64,000 bases of DNA from an uncultured delta proteobacterium (GTDB lineage: Bacteria; Myxococcota_A; Polyangia; Polyangiales; Polyangiaceae), in contig CAIVJW010000181.1 of assembly GCA_903906315.1 (NCBI GenBank), forward strand, positions 27,266 through 91,265, written 5' to 3'. The notes beneath the pieces are model-generated. The model did not search any database. It was not told the DNA's origin and saw only the letters and a program-made list of their open reading frames with translations. Positions 18,955 through 31,163 of this stretch are shown here, one piece after another (within the stretch, counting starts at the first letter, position 1; every line of letters starts with the position of its first letter). The translations under genes were made by a program, and so were the position numbers.

Positions 18955-18970
18955 CGTTTCACGTGAAACA
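18955..18970. promoter_or_regulatory. parS site (ParB/Spo0J binding palindrome)
   Basis: CGTTTCACGTGAAACA differs from the consensus TGTTTCACGTGAAACA only at the first base, and contains the complete 14-base palindrome. It lies 3 kb from dnaN, where origin-proximal parS sites are expected, between bioF and the likely bioD start. Confidence 0.85.
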
Positions 18971-18973
18971 GGG

Positions 18974-19666
18974 GTGACCCGAATCGCCGTCATCGGCACC
19001 GGCACGGCCGTCGGCAAGACCCACGCAACCCGCGCCCTCACGCTCGCCCTCGCCCACACCGGCGCCGAGGTCGCCGCCCTCAAGCCCATCGAGTCCGGCG
19101 TCGGCGCCGGCCCCACCGACTTCGACCTTCTCGCGCGAGCCGGCACCTTCTCAGTAGCCCCGCCCCCGTACGCCTTCCCGGACGCCCTCTCACCGCACCT
19201 GGCTGCCCGCCGAGCCCGACGCCCCGTCCGGATCGACGTCGTCGCAGACTGGGTACGCAATCACCCCGCCCGTTGGACCTTCATCGAGACGGCAGGCGCC
19301 CTACTCAGCCCCTTGAGCTTGCGCACCACCAACCTCGACCTCGTCGTCGAGCTCGACTGCGCCGCCGTCGTCCTCGTGGCCCAGGATCGCCTCGGCGTCC
19401 TGCACGAGCTCCGCGCGTGCACCCTCGCGCTCCGCGTCGCTCTCCCCGACATTCCCCTCCTAGTCCTCCTCCAGCCACCCGCCCGCCCCGACACCTCGAC
19501 CGGCGTCAACGCGGACGAGGTCCGGCGCCTGGGCATCGCCAGGCAGGTCCACAGCCTGCCGCGCCACGCGAGCCCGGACCATCCCTCCGTCCAAGTCGCA
19601 GCCGGTCGGGCTCTCCGTGCGCTGGCGCGCCTCACCGGACCCGCCTCCCGCCCCCCGACGCGCTGA
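18974..19666 (+). CDS. bioD: Dethiobiotin synthetase
   Basis: 230 residues from the GTG at 18974; the frame is open to 18944, but the first ten extra residues would be encoded across the parS palindrome and the conserved domain starts right after the GTG. It carboxylates diaminopelargonate with ATP to form dethiobiotin. The modified P-loop GTGTAVGKTHATRAL is near the N-terminus, followed by the KPIESG block, and ETAGALLSPLS holds the usual second motif. It follows bioF by 31 bases. It is convergent with the ABC ATPase gene, stop codons 12 bases apart. Confidence 0.88.
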   Translation: MTRIAVIGTGTAVGKTHATRALTLALAHTGAEVAALKPIESGVGAGPTDFDLLARAGTFSVAPPPYAFPDALSPHLAARRARRPVRIDVVADWVRNHPARWTFIETAGALLSPLSLRTTNLDLVVELDCAAVVLVAQDRLGVLHELRACTLALRVALPDIPLLVLLQPPARPDTSTGVNADEVRRLGIARQVHSLPRHASPDHPSVQVAAGRALRALARLTGPASRPPTR

Positions 19667-19678
19667 GTCGAACCCCGC

Positions 19679-20356
19679 TCAGCTGCTCGCGACCACGCGC
19701 CCGCGCTCGAGCCGAACGCGCGCAGTCACGTGCTCCCGAAACACCTCGGGCTCGTGCGTCGCGACCATCACCACCGCGCCGTGGGCGACCTCCTCGGTGA
19801 TCACCAGCAACAGCCGCGTCACGCCAGCCTTGTCCAGGCCGGTCGTCGGCTCGTCCAGAAGCACGACCGACGGCGCGTGAACCAACGCGCGGGCTAGCGC
19901 GACCCGCTGCCGCTGCCCCCGCGAGTAGGTACGGATCGGCCGCATCGCGAAGCTCCCGAGCTCGAACCGCTCCCTCGAGCGCTCCCATGACTCTTTCGCG
20001 TCGAGCCCCTGGATACGAGCCGCCAACTCGATGTTCTGCCGTCCGGAAAGGTCGGGGTACGCCAGCGTCTCGTGCGACACCCAGCCCAGCCGCGCACGCA
20101 CGCTCAGCACGTCGTCGTCGAATGGCTCGTACCGCACCCGCCCCGACGAAGCTCGGATCACCGTCCCGACGACGCCTAGCAACGTCGACTTCCCCGAGCC
20201 GTTCGATCCCTCGATCAGGGTCAACGCCCGGGACTGGAACTCCGCGTCGACCCCCCGAAGCGCCAGCGTCGACCCGTACGCCTTCGCCACCCCTTCGACC
20301 ACGACCCGGGTGATCGCCCCACTTCCTTCGCTCACGTTCGCTCCCATCACCTTCAC
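19679..20356 (-). CDS. ABC transporter ATP-binding protein, CcmA-like
   Basis: 225 residues from GTG at 20356, or 222 from ATG at 20347. A single nucleotide-binding domain: Walker A EGSNGSGKST (49-58), signature YSRGQRQRVALARAL, Walker B VVLLDEPTTGLD, switch His in VATHEP. The compact form resembles CcmA, the heme-exporter ATPase, but no ccmB or ccmC lies beside it, so partner and substrate are unproven. The GTG overlaps the stop of the upstream Ser/Thr kinase gene (GTGA), so the two are probably translated together. Confidence 0.8.
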   Translation of the reverse strand: MKVMGANVSEGSGAITRVVVEGVAKAYGSTLALRGVDAEFQSRALTLIEGSNGSGKSTLLGVVGTVIRASSGRVRYEPFDDDVLSVRARLGWVSHETLAYPDLSGRQNIELAARIQGLDAKESWERSRERFELGSFAMRPIRTYSRGQRQRVALARALVHAPSVVLLDEPTTGLDKAGVTRLLLVITEEVAHGAVVMVATHEPEVFREHVTARVRLERGRVVASS

Positions 20357-21552
20357 TTCGCCTTCGGCCGCACCGCGAATCCGCCCTCGCGTCGGACAAC
20401 CGTCACCGAGTCGTCCAGAAACGACGGCTCGTCTACCAGCGTCGACTCCGGGTCGGATCCCCCGGGATCCCAGCGCCCCGCACCCACAGGCGCAGCGCTC
20501 GCCCCGGCGGCCGCCCCGATCACGACCGTCTCCTCCGACTGAAAGAATGCCCCAGCTTTCGGCGGCGGGACCATCGCTCTACCCACCGGCACCGTCGCGA
20601 AGACCTCCACCCGGGCGAGCGCCTCGAGCATCTCGAGCCCGGTCGCGAACCGATCCTCACGCGCCTTCGAGAGAGCCCGGTCGACCACCCGGCTCACCCC
20701 CGCAGGAACTTCGACCCGAAGCATCGCCACGGGCACGTGCTTCGCCGTGAGAATCTGGACCAGCAGTGCGTTGTAATTGCTCGCATCGAACGGCAGCCGC
20801 CCCAAGAGCGCTTCATACAGCATCACGCCTACGGCCCACAGATCCACCCGGCCATCCAGCTCCCGGTCACCGCGCGCCTGCTCGGGCGCCATGTAGTACG
20901 GTGTCCCGTCGACCCCGCCAGGAACGCTCGTTACGACGCCAGCCTCGTCGCTTCCCCCCGTTCGGGCGATCCCGAAATCGAGAATCTTGGCTACCGGCCC
21001 GATGCCAGGTCGCTGCCCGAGAAACACGTTCTCGGGCTTGAGATCGCAGTGGACGATCCCCTTCTCATGCGCGGTCGCGAGCGCACTGAGCACCTGCAGG
21101 GCCAGCTCGCGCAGCTCCGGCCATGCCATGCAGGGATCGGCCTTCAGCCGCCCAGCGAAGGTCCGCCCGTGCAATCGCTCCATCACGACGAACGGGCTCC
21201 CATCGTCCAGCCGCCCCACGTCGAAGACCTCGCAGACGTTCGGGTGCTCGACCGAAGCCGCCACGCGCGCCTCGTGCCGTAGCCGCGCGGCGGCCTCCCT
21301 ATCGCCCCTCAGCCCCGAACGGACCACCTTGATGGCCACCATGCGTCCGAGCGCCAGGTGCTCGGCCTCGTAGACCTCGCCCATTGCACCGGCACCGAGG
21401 AGCTTCGTCACCCCGTAACGGTCCCCGATGACCCGCCCCACGAGCTGCCGCTCCCCGACCTCGGCGCGAGCTACCACGAGGCGCGGCGAAGCGGCGCACA
21501 CGCCCGCTGCCTCGTGCGTCGACCCGCAAAACGGACACAGCGAACCTCTCAT
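20353..21552 (-). CDS. Serine/threonine protein kinase with N-terminal zinc-ribbon-like CxxC
   Basis: 399 residues from the ATG at 21552. An open frame continues upstream to 21828, but that part is Arg/Gly-rich with no conserved look. The protein begins with CPFCG plus a later Cys at 19, a possible half zinc ribbon. The Hanks-type kinase domain covers about 44-315: glycine loop GAGAMGEV, Lys75, catalytic loop HCDLKPEN (D170), DFG at 192-194, GTPYYMAPEQ. The HRD arginine is replaced by Cys. No transmembrane segment follows; the C-terminal tail has Thr-rich FHA-ligand-like spots (EETVVIG, ESTLVDE). It is divergent from dnaN and coupled to an ABC ATPase. Confidence 0.9.
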   Translation of the reverse strand: MRGSLCPFCGSTHEAAGVCAASPRLVVARAEVGERQLVGRVIGDRYGVTKLLGAGAMGEVYEAEHLALGRMVAIKVVRSGLRGDREAAARLRHEARVAASVEHPNVCEVFDVGRLDDGSPFVVMERLHGRTFAGRLKADPCMAWPELRELALQVLSALATAHEKGIVHCDLKPENVFLGQRPGIGPVAKILDFGIARTGGSDEAGVVTSVPGGVDGTPYYMAPEQARGDRELDGRVDLWAVGVMLYEALLGRLPFDASNYNALLVQILTAKHVPVAMLRVEVPAGVSRVVDRALSKAREDRFATGLEMLEALARVEVFATVPVGRAMVPPPKAGAFFQSEETVVIGAAAGASAAPVGAGRWDPGGSDPESTLVDEPSFLDDSVTVVRREGGFAVRPKAK

Positions 21553-21970
21553 CGAGCCGCGTACGTTCTGCCATCCCCTGCGCCCGGCCAACGAAAAAAA
21601 CACTGCCCTGCGCCCCCCCCCGCTTCCTGGGGACAACCCCTGCCCAACTCCGGGTCGAACGCGGGACAACTCGCCCAGTTCCCCCCACCGACGCAACGTG
21701 ACCCCACCATAACCCCGGTTGCGCCTCCCCCGACCCCGGAGTTCTCCCTCCGGCAAGCCCTCGACATCGCACGGGTACAACCGGTTATCCCCGTCCTCCA
21801 CAGGCCCTAAGACGGCTACGGATCTCATTTAGATCAACCAAATCCGGAACCGTAGAGCCACCGGCCGAGCCTCGGCGCGACGCCTCGCTTTCTTCCGAAC
21901 CGCGCTGCCGAGGGTCTGCTAAGAGGGGCACGTCGAGCGCGCCACGAAGCGCCTCGTGGGTGGAGCAGCC
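21553..21970. other. 418-base divergent intergenic region between the kinase gene and dnaN
   Basis: Holds the promoters of both divergent genes. It has homopolymer runs (seven A, eight C), a repeated GGGACAAC word, and one near-DnaA-box TTATCCCCG at 21785-21793 followed by TCCACAGG. I found no perfect DnaA box and no AT-rich unwinding element, so it is origin-proximal rather than a proven oriC. A frame crossing it is not convincing as a gene. Confidence 0.5.
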
Positions 21971-23101
21971 ATGGACCTCGTCATCGCGAAGAAAGACCTC
22001 CTGCGCCTGGTGGCTCGTTGCCAGGGCGTAGCCGACAAGAAGAGCGCCATGCCGGCGCTCGCCAACGTCCTGCTCTCCGCCGAGGGCAACGTGCTTCGCG
22101 TCGCGGCGACCGACCTCTACCTCGCCGTTACCGGCCAGGCGACCGCCGAGGTGGCCAAGGCGGGCAGCGTAGCCGTCCCCGCGAAGGATCTCCTCGAGCG
22201 GGTGAAAATGATGCCCGACGGTCCGGTGCAGATCGTCGCCAAGGACGGCGCGCAGACCACGCTCAAGGCTGTCGGATCGCCCCGCCGATACACGATTCAT
22301 GGCATGCCCGGGACCGACTTCCCGGCGCTCCCCCAGCCCTCGCCCGACGCCCCGTCGCTCGAGCTGCCCATCGACGTTCTGTCGACCCTGATCGCCCGCA
22401 CGCACTTCTCGATCTCGACCGACGAGACCCGCGCGCACGTCAACAGCGCGCTCTTCGAGTGGGCAGGCGAGCGCGTCCGCATGGTGACGACCGATGGTCA
22501 TCGCCTCTCGAAGATGGAGATCACCGTCGGCGGAACCAACGCCACCGCGACGATGCTCATCCCCCTGAAGGCAGTGAACGAGCTCCGTCGCCTCGCCGAC
22601 GAGTCGCGGGCCGAGAAGGAAGTCCCCGCGGTCCGCATCACGCAGAGCGGCCCCAACGCCTTCTTCAGCATCGCCGGAATGCAGTTCTCGGTGAAGCTCG
22701 TCGACGCCCAGTTCCCGCCCTACCAGCAGGTCATCCCGAGCGTCACCGACCGGTCGGTTCGCGCTCCTCGCAGCGCCTTCTCCGACGCGCTCAAGGCCGT
22801 AGCGCTCGCCGCCAGCGACCGCACGGGCGGCGTCAAGCTCGCCATGACGGCCGGCACCCTCCGCATCACGAGCGAGAGCCCGGAGAGCGGCAACGGCTTC
22901 GATGAGGTCCCCGTCGACTACGCCGGCCCGGACCTCACCATCGGCTTCAACGCCAAGTACTTCCTCGACGTCCTCGCCGCCATCGACGACGACGAGGTCA
23001 TCCTCGGCATCTCCGGCGAGCTCGACCCGGCCGTTCTCCGGCCCGGCACGGAGTCCGCGGAGCAAAGCTACGTCGCCGTCGTCATGCCGATGCGGATCTG
23101 A
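21971..23101 (+). CDS. dnaN: DNA polymerase III sliding clamp (beta subunit)
   Basis: 376 residues from the ATG at 21971 (GGAGCAGCC upstream). Forms the ring-shaped processivity clamp for DNA polymerase III. Three tandem clamp folds are recognisable; conserved pieces include VADKKSAMPALANVLL near the N-terminus, LPQPSPDAPSLELP, TDGHRLSKME, VKLVDAQFPPYQQVIP in the middle and the C-terminal YVAVVMPMRI with the hydrophobic peptide-binding end. recF starts 3 bases after the stop, giving the classical dnaN-recF-gyrB order, but dnaA is not upstream. Confidence 0.97.
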   Translation: MDLVIAKKDLLRLVARCQGVADKKSAMPALANVLLSAEGNVLRVAATDLYLAVTGQATAEVAKAGSVAVPAKDLLERVKMMPDGPVQIVAKDGAQTTLKAVGSPRRYTIHGMPGTDFPALPQPSPDAPSLELPIDVLSTLIARTHFSISTDETRAHVNSALFEWAGERVRMVTTDGHRLSKMEITVGGTNATATMLIPLKAVNELRRLADESRAEKEVPAVRITQSGPNAFFSIAGMQFSVKLVDAQFPPYQQVIPSVTDRSVRAPRSAFSDALKAVALAASDRTGGVKLAMTAGTLRITSESPESGNGFDEVPVDYAGPDLTIGFNAKYFLDVLAAIDDDEVILGISGELDPAVLRPGTESAEQSYVAVVMPMRI

Positions 23102-23104
23102 TCG

Positions 23105-24232
23105 GTGTCGCTCCCGCGGGTGCTGCTCGAGCGGCTCTCGGTGCGCCACCTGCGCAACCTCAGCCACGTCGACCTCGAGCCCGCTCGGCGCGTCAACGTC
23201 ATCGGCGGCAACAACGGCCAGGGCAAGACGAGCCTCCTCGAGGCCGTCTACCTTGCCTGCACCTCGAAGAGCTTTCGGACCGCCCGCCCCGCGGAGCTCA
23301 TCCAGCACGGGTCGGATACCGGCAGCGCGCGCGCCCGCCTCGCGGACTACGGTGACGACGACGGCCCGGCGCCGATTGCTCGAGAGCAGACGGTCGCAGT
23401 CCAGGGGCGCCGCGTGCAGGTTCGCACCGACGGAAACCGGCCCGCGTCTCTCGCCGAGTTCGCCACGCGATCGCCGGTGGTCGCGTTCCACCCCGACGAG
23501 CTCACGCTCTCGACCGGCCCCGCTCAGGGCCGCCGAACGCTCCTCGACCGCCTCGCGCTCTTCATGCAGCCGACGAGTGGAGACCACCGGGCGCGCTACC
23601 AGCGGTCGCTGCGGTCCCGCCACGTATTGCTGCGTCGCCCGTCGCCCGACGAGGCCGAGATCCTCGCCTTCGAGCGCCTGGCCGCCCACCACGGGGCCGC
23701 CATCACTCGCGCCCGCGCGGCCGCCGCCACCGCCCTCATCGCCGAGCTTCTCCCCGCATTCGATCGAATAGCAGCCCCGGGGCTGGTCCTCGGAGCGTGC
23801 TACGCGCCGGGCGGGACGGCGGACCCCGACGAAGCTATCGAGCAGCTTGCTCGTCACCGCGCGCGTGACGCTCACCGGCCCACCGCGAGCTTCGGCCCTC
23901 ACCGTGACGACCTCGCGCTCACGCTCGACGGGCACCCCGTCCGCGCCGTCGCCTCCCAAGGCCAGCACCGCGCGCTGACCCTGGCGCTCAAGGCCGCGGA
24001 GACCGCCTCGGTGGCGTCCGCTCGCGGCGTCGAGCCGATGCTGCTCCTCGACGACGTCTCGAGCGAGCTCGACCCGGACCGCACAGAGGCGCTGTTCACC
24101 TTCCTCGGCCTGACCCGCGGTCAGCTCTTCCTGACGACGACTCGCCGTGACCTGATCGTCACGCCGGGCGTCGACGCGGCGGACCGGCGCGATTTCGAGG
24201 TCCAGGACGGCAAGCTTCACGCGGTCCGCTGA
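23105..24232 (+). CDS. recF: DNA replication and repair protein RecF
   Basis: 375 residues, GTG start 3 bases after the dnaN stop. An SMC-like ATPase that helps RecOR load RecA at single-strand gaps. Walker A GGNNGQGKTS (34-43), the RecF-typical SFR segment after it, the signature block SQGQHRALTLALKAAE, and Walker B MLLLDDVSSELD with TTTRRD downstream. Length and domain order are normal. The tight spacing implies cotranscription with dnaN; a strong hairpin lies beyond the stop before gyrB. Confidence 0.96.
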   Translation: MSLPRVLLERLSVRHLRNLSHVDLEPARRVNVIGGNNGQGKTSLLEAVYLACTSKSFRTARPAELIQHGSDTGSARARLADYGDDDGPAPIAREQTVAVQGRRVQVRTDGNRPASLAEFATRSPVVAFHPDELTLSTGPAQGRRTLLDRLALFMQPTSGDHRARYQRSLRSRHVLLRRPSPDEAEILAFERLAAHHGAAITRARAAAATALIAELLPAFDRIAAPGLVLGACYAPGGTADPDEAIEQLARHRARDAHRPTASFGPHRDDLALTLDGHPVRAVASQGQHRALTLALKAAETASVASARGVEPMLLLDDVSSELDPDRTEALFTFLGLTRGQLFLTTTRRDLIVTPGVDAADRRDFEVQDGKLHAVR

Positions 24233-24324
24233 CGAATTCGCCTCGAATGGGGCCACGCCGGGAGCCATGTCGACCGGCCTCGTCCGGAGACGGCGCCGCT
24301 TCAGCGGAGGCCGGACCTCGGTGA

Positions 24325-27114
<2,790 letters not shown>

Positions 27115-27386
27115 TCACGAAGGGGTCGCGAGCGGTCCCTTCGGGTCCGGCGATGGCCCCGCGTGGCGCCGGCGGCGGTCTTCGAAGCCCGCTCGCCGGC
27201 GGAGCGCTTGCGGCCACGATGGGGCCGCGAGCAGCGTCGACCAGGGCTCACTCGGGCCGCGGTTGCGGCTTCGTGCTTCCGGCTGCGGCCGCGCCGGATG
27301 TCACGCCGGTCGCTTCGCGCGCGACGCGAGCGCCTCAGGCGCGCAAGGGCTCGCTCCGGGTGCGGGGTCGCGCGCGGCGCGCGTCT

Positions 27387-28313
27387 CTACGGGCAGGTCA
27401 GGTTCGGTGCGGCGTTGCAGAGCTGTTGCGTCGCGGCGACGCAGTCCGCGCTCCACCCCAAGGCCGCCGGGTCGCTGCAGCACTTCGGGAGATTGTCGCA
27501 GACGATCTTCACGCACGGATCGCACTTCTCGTAGAGGCGAGGCCCGGGGCAGGTGAAGTCGTGGGTGCACGAGCAGCTGAACGCGCCCGGGTTGGTCGAG
27601 CAGACCGTCGGGTCCTTCGCCAGTGCGACGCACTCGGCCGTCCAGCCCTGGGCGCAGCACTTGGCGTCCTTCAGGCACACCTTCGACACGCAGTCCGACG
27701 TTGGGCCGAACGTGCACGTCTTCGGATCGAGCTGCTTGCCCTCGACACACACCGAGTGGTCGCAGTTGCAGTCCTTCTTGGGCGAGTGCGTGATGTCGCC
27801 CGTCTTCGGATCGCACTCGTTGGCGTGGCAGAAATTGCCGTCATCGATCGCGGCGAGCGGGACATTCTTGATGCCGGTCGTCGGGTCGCACGTGTCGACG
27901 GTGCAGAGGTTGTCGTCGTTCGGATCGACGGGCGCGTGGACGGGGCCCTTGACCGGGTCGCACGAGTCCGTGGTGCAGTTGTTCTTGTCGTCGGGGTCGA
28001 TCTTCGTGTGGATGACGCCCGTCGTCGGCTCGCATGCGTCGAGCGTGCACTTGTTCTTGTCGTCGAGGTTCGGCGGCGTGCCGTTCACGCAGCGGCCCTC
28101 GGTGCACAGCTTGCCGCTGCACCGAAAGTTCGGATCGCAGTCGGCCGCGGTGGTGCATTCGGGCGTCGTCGTGGTGGCCCCGCCGCCGGCGCCCCCCGCG
28201 CCCGCGCTCGTGTCGACGGCCTGCACGTCCTCCGGGGCGTTCACGATCGAGCATGCGGCGGAGCCGACGACGCCGAGGGCGACGGCGAGCGCGAGGAAGG
28301 ATCGGGCGGTCAT
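27387..28313 (-). CDS. Cys-rich repeat lipoprotein
   Basis: 308 residues from the ATG at 28313. Signal peptide with lipobox SAAC. After an Ala/Gly/Thr linker come about four repeats of roughly 30-35 residues built on DD-x-N-x-C-T-x-D-x-C-[DE]-P-x-[TK]-G, then Cys-rich blocks containing [13 protein letters not shown] and [17 protein letters not shown]. The Asp/Asn-rich, disulfide-capable repeats suggest a calcium-binding or adhesive surface protein, which is inference. Similar proteins are common in myxobacteria. It is divergent from clpB; the reading frame that extends upstream runs antisense through clpB and is not real. Confidence 0.75.
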   Translation of the reverse strand: MTARSFLALAVALGVVGSAACSIVNAPEDVQAVDTSAGAGGAGGGATTTTPECTTAADCDPNFRCSGKLCTEGRCVNGTPPNLDDKNKCTLDACEPTTGVIHTKIDPDDKNNCTTDSCDPVKGPVHAPVDPNDDNLCTVDTCDPTTGIKNVPLAAIDDGNFCHANECDPKTGDITHSPKKDCNCDHSVCVEGKQLDPKTCTFGPTSDCVSKVCLKDAKCCAQGWTAECVALAKDPTVCSTNPGAFSCSCTHDFTCPGPRLYEKCDPCVKIVCDNLPKCCSDPAALGWSADCVAATQQLCNAAPNLTCP

Positions 28314-28482
28314 CGCGCGCAGTATGCCCCTCTCTCGCGCCCGCGGAAAAGCTCTTCGACGTCGCGGAGGACGGCCGCCGAGGCGCTGCGGTCGAAATGG
28401 CGACGGCGGGAGCGCGCCCGACGCGCGCGCAGGACGCCCGCGCCACGCCCCGGACGGCGCAGCCGCGCGGTTGGTCGGCCCC

Positions 28483-28510
28483 TTGCTAGGGCGCGGTCGC
28501 GCCTTAGTTT
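28483..28510 (+). promoter_or_regulatory. Possible clpB promoter
   Basis: TTGCTA, a 16-base spacer and TAGTTT, 43 bases before the clpB ATG. No CIRCE element was seen. A heat-shock sigma factor cannot be inferred from these hexamers. Confidence 0.35.
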
Positions 28511-28553
28511 GGCTCCGTGCTCGGTGAACAGGCCCGAGCGGGGAAGTAGCGCC

Positions 28554-31163
28554 ATGCGTATCGAGCGAATGACCACGAAGGCGCAGGAAGCCCTGCGCGC
28601 AGCCGTCGACTTTGCCAGCCGGCGCGGCCACCCGGAGCTCTACCCCGAGCACCTCGTCCGGGCGGTGGTCGAGCAGGAGGACGGCATCGGTGGTCCGCTC
28701 GTGCAGAAGGCCGGCGCGGAGCCGGCGGCGCTGGTGCGCCTGCTCGACGCGAAGATCGAGTCGTATCCGCGCGTTTCGGGCGGCGCGGAGCCGGGGCTCT
28801 CGCGGCGCGCGCTCACGCTGCTGCAACGCGCGGAGGACGAGGCCAAGGCGTTCAAGGACGACTTCGTCTCGACCGAGCACGTGCTGCTCGCCGCCGCGAA
28901 GTCCGATCGCGAGATCCAGGCGGTGCTCGAGAAGGCCGGCCTCAATCACGACAAGCTGCTCAAGGCGCTCGCCGCCGTGCGCGGCAGCCACCGCGTCACC
29001 GATCGCGACCCGGAGGGGAAGTTTCAGGCGCTGGAGAAGTACACGCGCGACCTCACCGAGCTGGCGCGAAAGGGCAAGATCGACCCCGTCATCGGCCGCG
29101 ACGAGGAGATCCGGCGCGTGATGCAGGTGCTCTCGCGGCGCACGAAGAACAACCCGGTGCTCATCGGCGAGCCTGGCGTCGGCAAGACGGCCATCGTCGA
29201 GGGCATCGCGCAGCGGATCGTGCGCGGCGACGTTCCGGAGTCGCTCAAGGACAAGCGCCTGATGGCGCTCGACCTGGCGGCCATGGTCGCAGGGTCCAAA
29301 TTCCGCGGCGAATTCGAGGATCGCCTCAAGGCCGTGCTGAAGGAGATCGAGGCGTCGAAGGGCGCGATCATCCTGTTCATCGACGAGCTGCACACGCTCG
29401 TCGGCGCGGGCGCGGCCGAGGGGGCGATGGACGCGGCCAACATGCTCAAGCCCTCGCTCGCGCGCGGCGAATTGCGCTGCATCGGCGCGACGACGATCGA
29501 CGAATACCGAAAGCGCATCGAGAAGGACGCCGCGCTCGAGCGCCGCTTCCAGCAGGTGCTCGTCAGCGAGCCGACGACCGAGGACACGATCGCGATCCTG
29601 CGCGGCCTCAAGGAGCGCTACGAGGTCCACCACGGTATCCGCATCCAGGACGCGGCGCTCGTGGCTGCGGCCGTGCTGTCGAGCCGCTACATCACCGAGC
29701 GGTTCCTGCCGGACAAGGCGATCGACCTGGTCGACGAGGCCGCGTCGCGCATCCGGATGGAGATAGACAGCCTGCCGACGCCGATCGACCAGGTGGAGCG
29801 GGAGCTCTTGAAGCTCGGGATGGAGGAGCAGGCGCTCAAGCGCGAGAGCGACAAGGCGAGCCGAGCGCGCATCGACGACGTGCGGCGCGAGATGGCCGAG
29901 CGGCAGGCGTCGCGTGACACGATGCGCGCCCAGTGGCTGCGCGAGAAGGAGCTCATCGCCGAGATCCGCAAGGTGCAGCCCGACCTCGAGGCGCTGCGCG
30001 GGGCCGAGGAGCAGGCGCAGCGCGCGGGCGACCTCGGTAAGGCCGCGGAGATCCACTACGGCAAGATCCCCGAGCTCAACGGCAAGCTCGAGCAGCTGCG
30101 CGGCAAGCTCGCGGGCGTCCAGGGCAAGACGAGCTACCTCAAGGAGGAGGTCACCGACGAGGACATCGCCGCGGTCGTCTCGAAGTGGACGGGAATCCCC
30201 GTGTCCAAGATGCTCGAGGGCGAGAAGCAGAAGCTCCTGCGCCTCGAGGAGGAGCTCCGCAAGCGCGTCGTCGGGCAGGAGGACGCGCTGCGGGCCGTGT
30301 CGAACGCGATCCGGCGATCGCGCGCCGGCCTCGGCGACGAGCGGCGGCCGATCGGGTCGTTTCTCTTCCTCGGGCCGACCGGCGTCGGCAAGACCGAGCT
30401 CGCGCGCACGCTCGCCGCGTTCCTCTTCGACGACGAGCGCGCGATGGTGCGCATCGACATGAGCGAGTACGGCGAGCGCCACACGGTCGCGCGGCTCCTC
30501 GGCGCGCCGCCCGGCTACGTCGGCTACGAGGAGGGCGGGCAGCTCACCGAGCCCGTGCGACGGCGGCCGTACTCGGTGCTGCTCTTCGACGAGGTCGAGA
30601 AGGCGCACCCGGACGTGTGGAACGTGCTCCTCCAGGTGCTCGACGACGGTCGCCTCACCGACGGGCAGGGGCGCACCGTGGACTTCAAGAACACGGTCAT
30701 CATCCTGACGTCGAACATCGGCACGCCGGCCGCGGGCGCGATCGAGGAGCGCGAGGGGATCGACGCCGCCGACAAGGCCGAGCTCGTGAAGCGCGTCGTG
30801 CTCGACGAGGTGAAGAAGCAATTTCGGCCGGAATTCCTCAATCGGCTCGACGAGATGATCGTGTTCCGGCGCCTCGGTCGGGAGCAGATGGAGAGCATCG
30901 TCGGCATCCAGCTCGGGCTGCTCGAGAAGCGCCTCGGGCGTCGCGGGCTCGCCATCACCTTCACCGCGGCTTCCAAGGCCTTCGTGGTGGAGCAGGGCTG
31001 GGACCCGCAGTACGGCGCGCGGCCGCTCAAGCGCGCCATCCAGCGGCTCGTCGAGGACGCGCTCGCCAGGCACGTGCTCGCCGGCGACTTCCAGCAAGGT
31101 GACACGATCCTGGCCGGGCTCGCCGCGGGCGAGCTGACCTTCACGCGCCAGCTGCCGAACTGA
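28554..31163 (+). CDS. clpB: ATP-dependent chaperone ClpB
   Basis: 869 residues from the ATG at 28554; open frame upstream lacks family sequence. ClpB disaggregates proteins with DnaK. The N-terminal Clp_N repeats (about 1-145) are followed by NBD1 with Walker A GEPGVGKT (205-212) and a Walker B ending in FIDELH, then the long coiled-coil middle domain, and NBD2 with Walker A GPTGVGKT (about 606-613) and [13 protein letters not shown]. The middle domain separates ClpB from ClpA/ClpC. Its stop abuts the cinA stop (TGATCA shared by both ends). Confidence 0.97.
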   Translation: MRIERMTTKAQEALRAAVDFASRRGHPELYPEHLVRAVVEQEDGIGGPLVQKAGAEPAALVRLLDAKIESYPRVSGGAEPGLSRRALTLLQRAEDEAKAFKDDFVSTEHVLLAAAKSDREIQAVLEKAGLNHDKLLKALAAVRGSHRVTDRDPEGKFQALEKYTRDLTELARKGKIDPVIGRDEEIRRVMQVLSRRTKNNPVLIGEPGVGKTAIVEGIAQRIVRGDVPESLKDKRLMALDLAAMVAGSKFRGEFEDRLKAVLKEIEASKGAIILFIDELHTLVGAGAAEGAMDAANMLKPSLARGELRCIGATTIDEYRKRIEKDAALERRFQQVLVSEPTTEDTIAILRGLKERYEVHHGIRIQDAALVAAAVLSSRYITERFLPDKAIDLVDEAASRIRMEIDSLPTPIDQVERELLKLGMEEQALKRESDKASRARIDDVRREMAERQASRDTMRAQWLREKELIAEIRKVQPDLEALRGAEEQAQRAGDLGKAAEIHYGKIPELNGKLEQLRGKLAGVQGKTSYLKEEVTDEDIAAVVSKWTGIPVSKMLEGEKQKLLRLEEELRKRVVGQEDALRAVSNAIRRSRAGLGDERRPIGSFLFLGPTGVGKTELARTLAAFLFDDERAMVRIDMSEYGERHTVARLLGAPPGYVGYEEGGQLTEPVRRRPYSVLLFDEVEKAHPDVWNVLLQVLDDGRLTDGQGRTVDFKNTVIILTSNIGTPAAGAIEEREGIDAADKAELVKRVVLDEVKKQFRPEFLNRLDEMIVFRRLGREQMESIVGIQLGLLEKRLGRRGLAITFTAASKAFVVEQGWDPQYGARPLKRAIQRLVEDALARHVLAGDFQQGDTILAGLAAGELTFTRQLPN

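Noticed and set aside
21785..21793. Possible DnaA box (TTATCCCCG) in the kinase-dnaN gap
   Set aside because: Two mismatches and no cluster of further boxes, so an oriC call is not supported.
27387..31097. Minus-strand reading frame of 1236 residues
   Set aside because: Its first 928 residues run antisense to clpB with codon-bias-driven composition; only the final 308 residues (from 28313) form a real lipoprotein.
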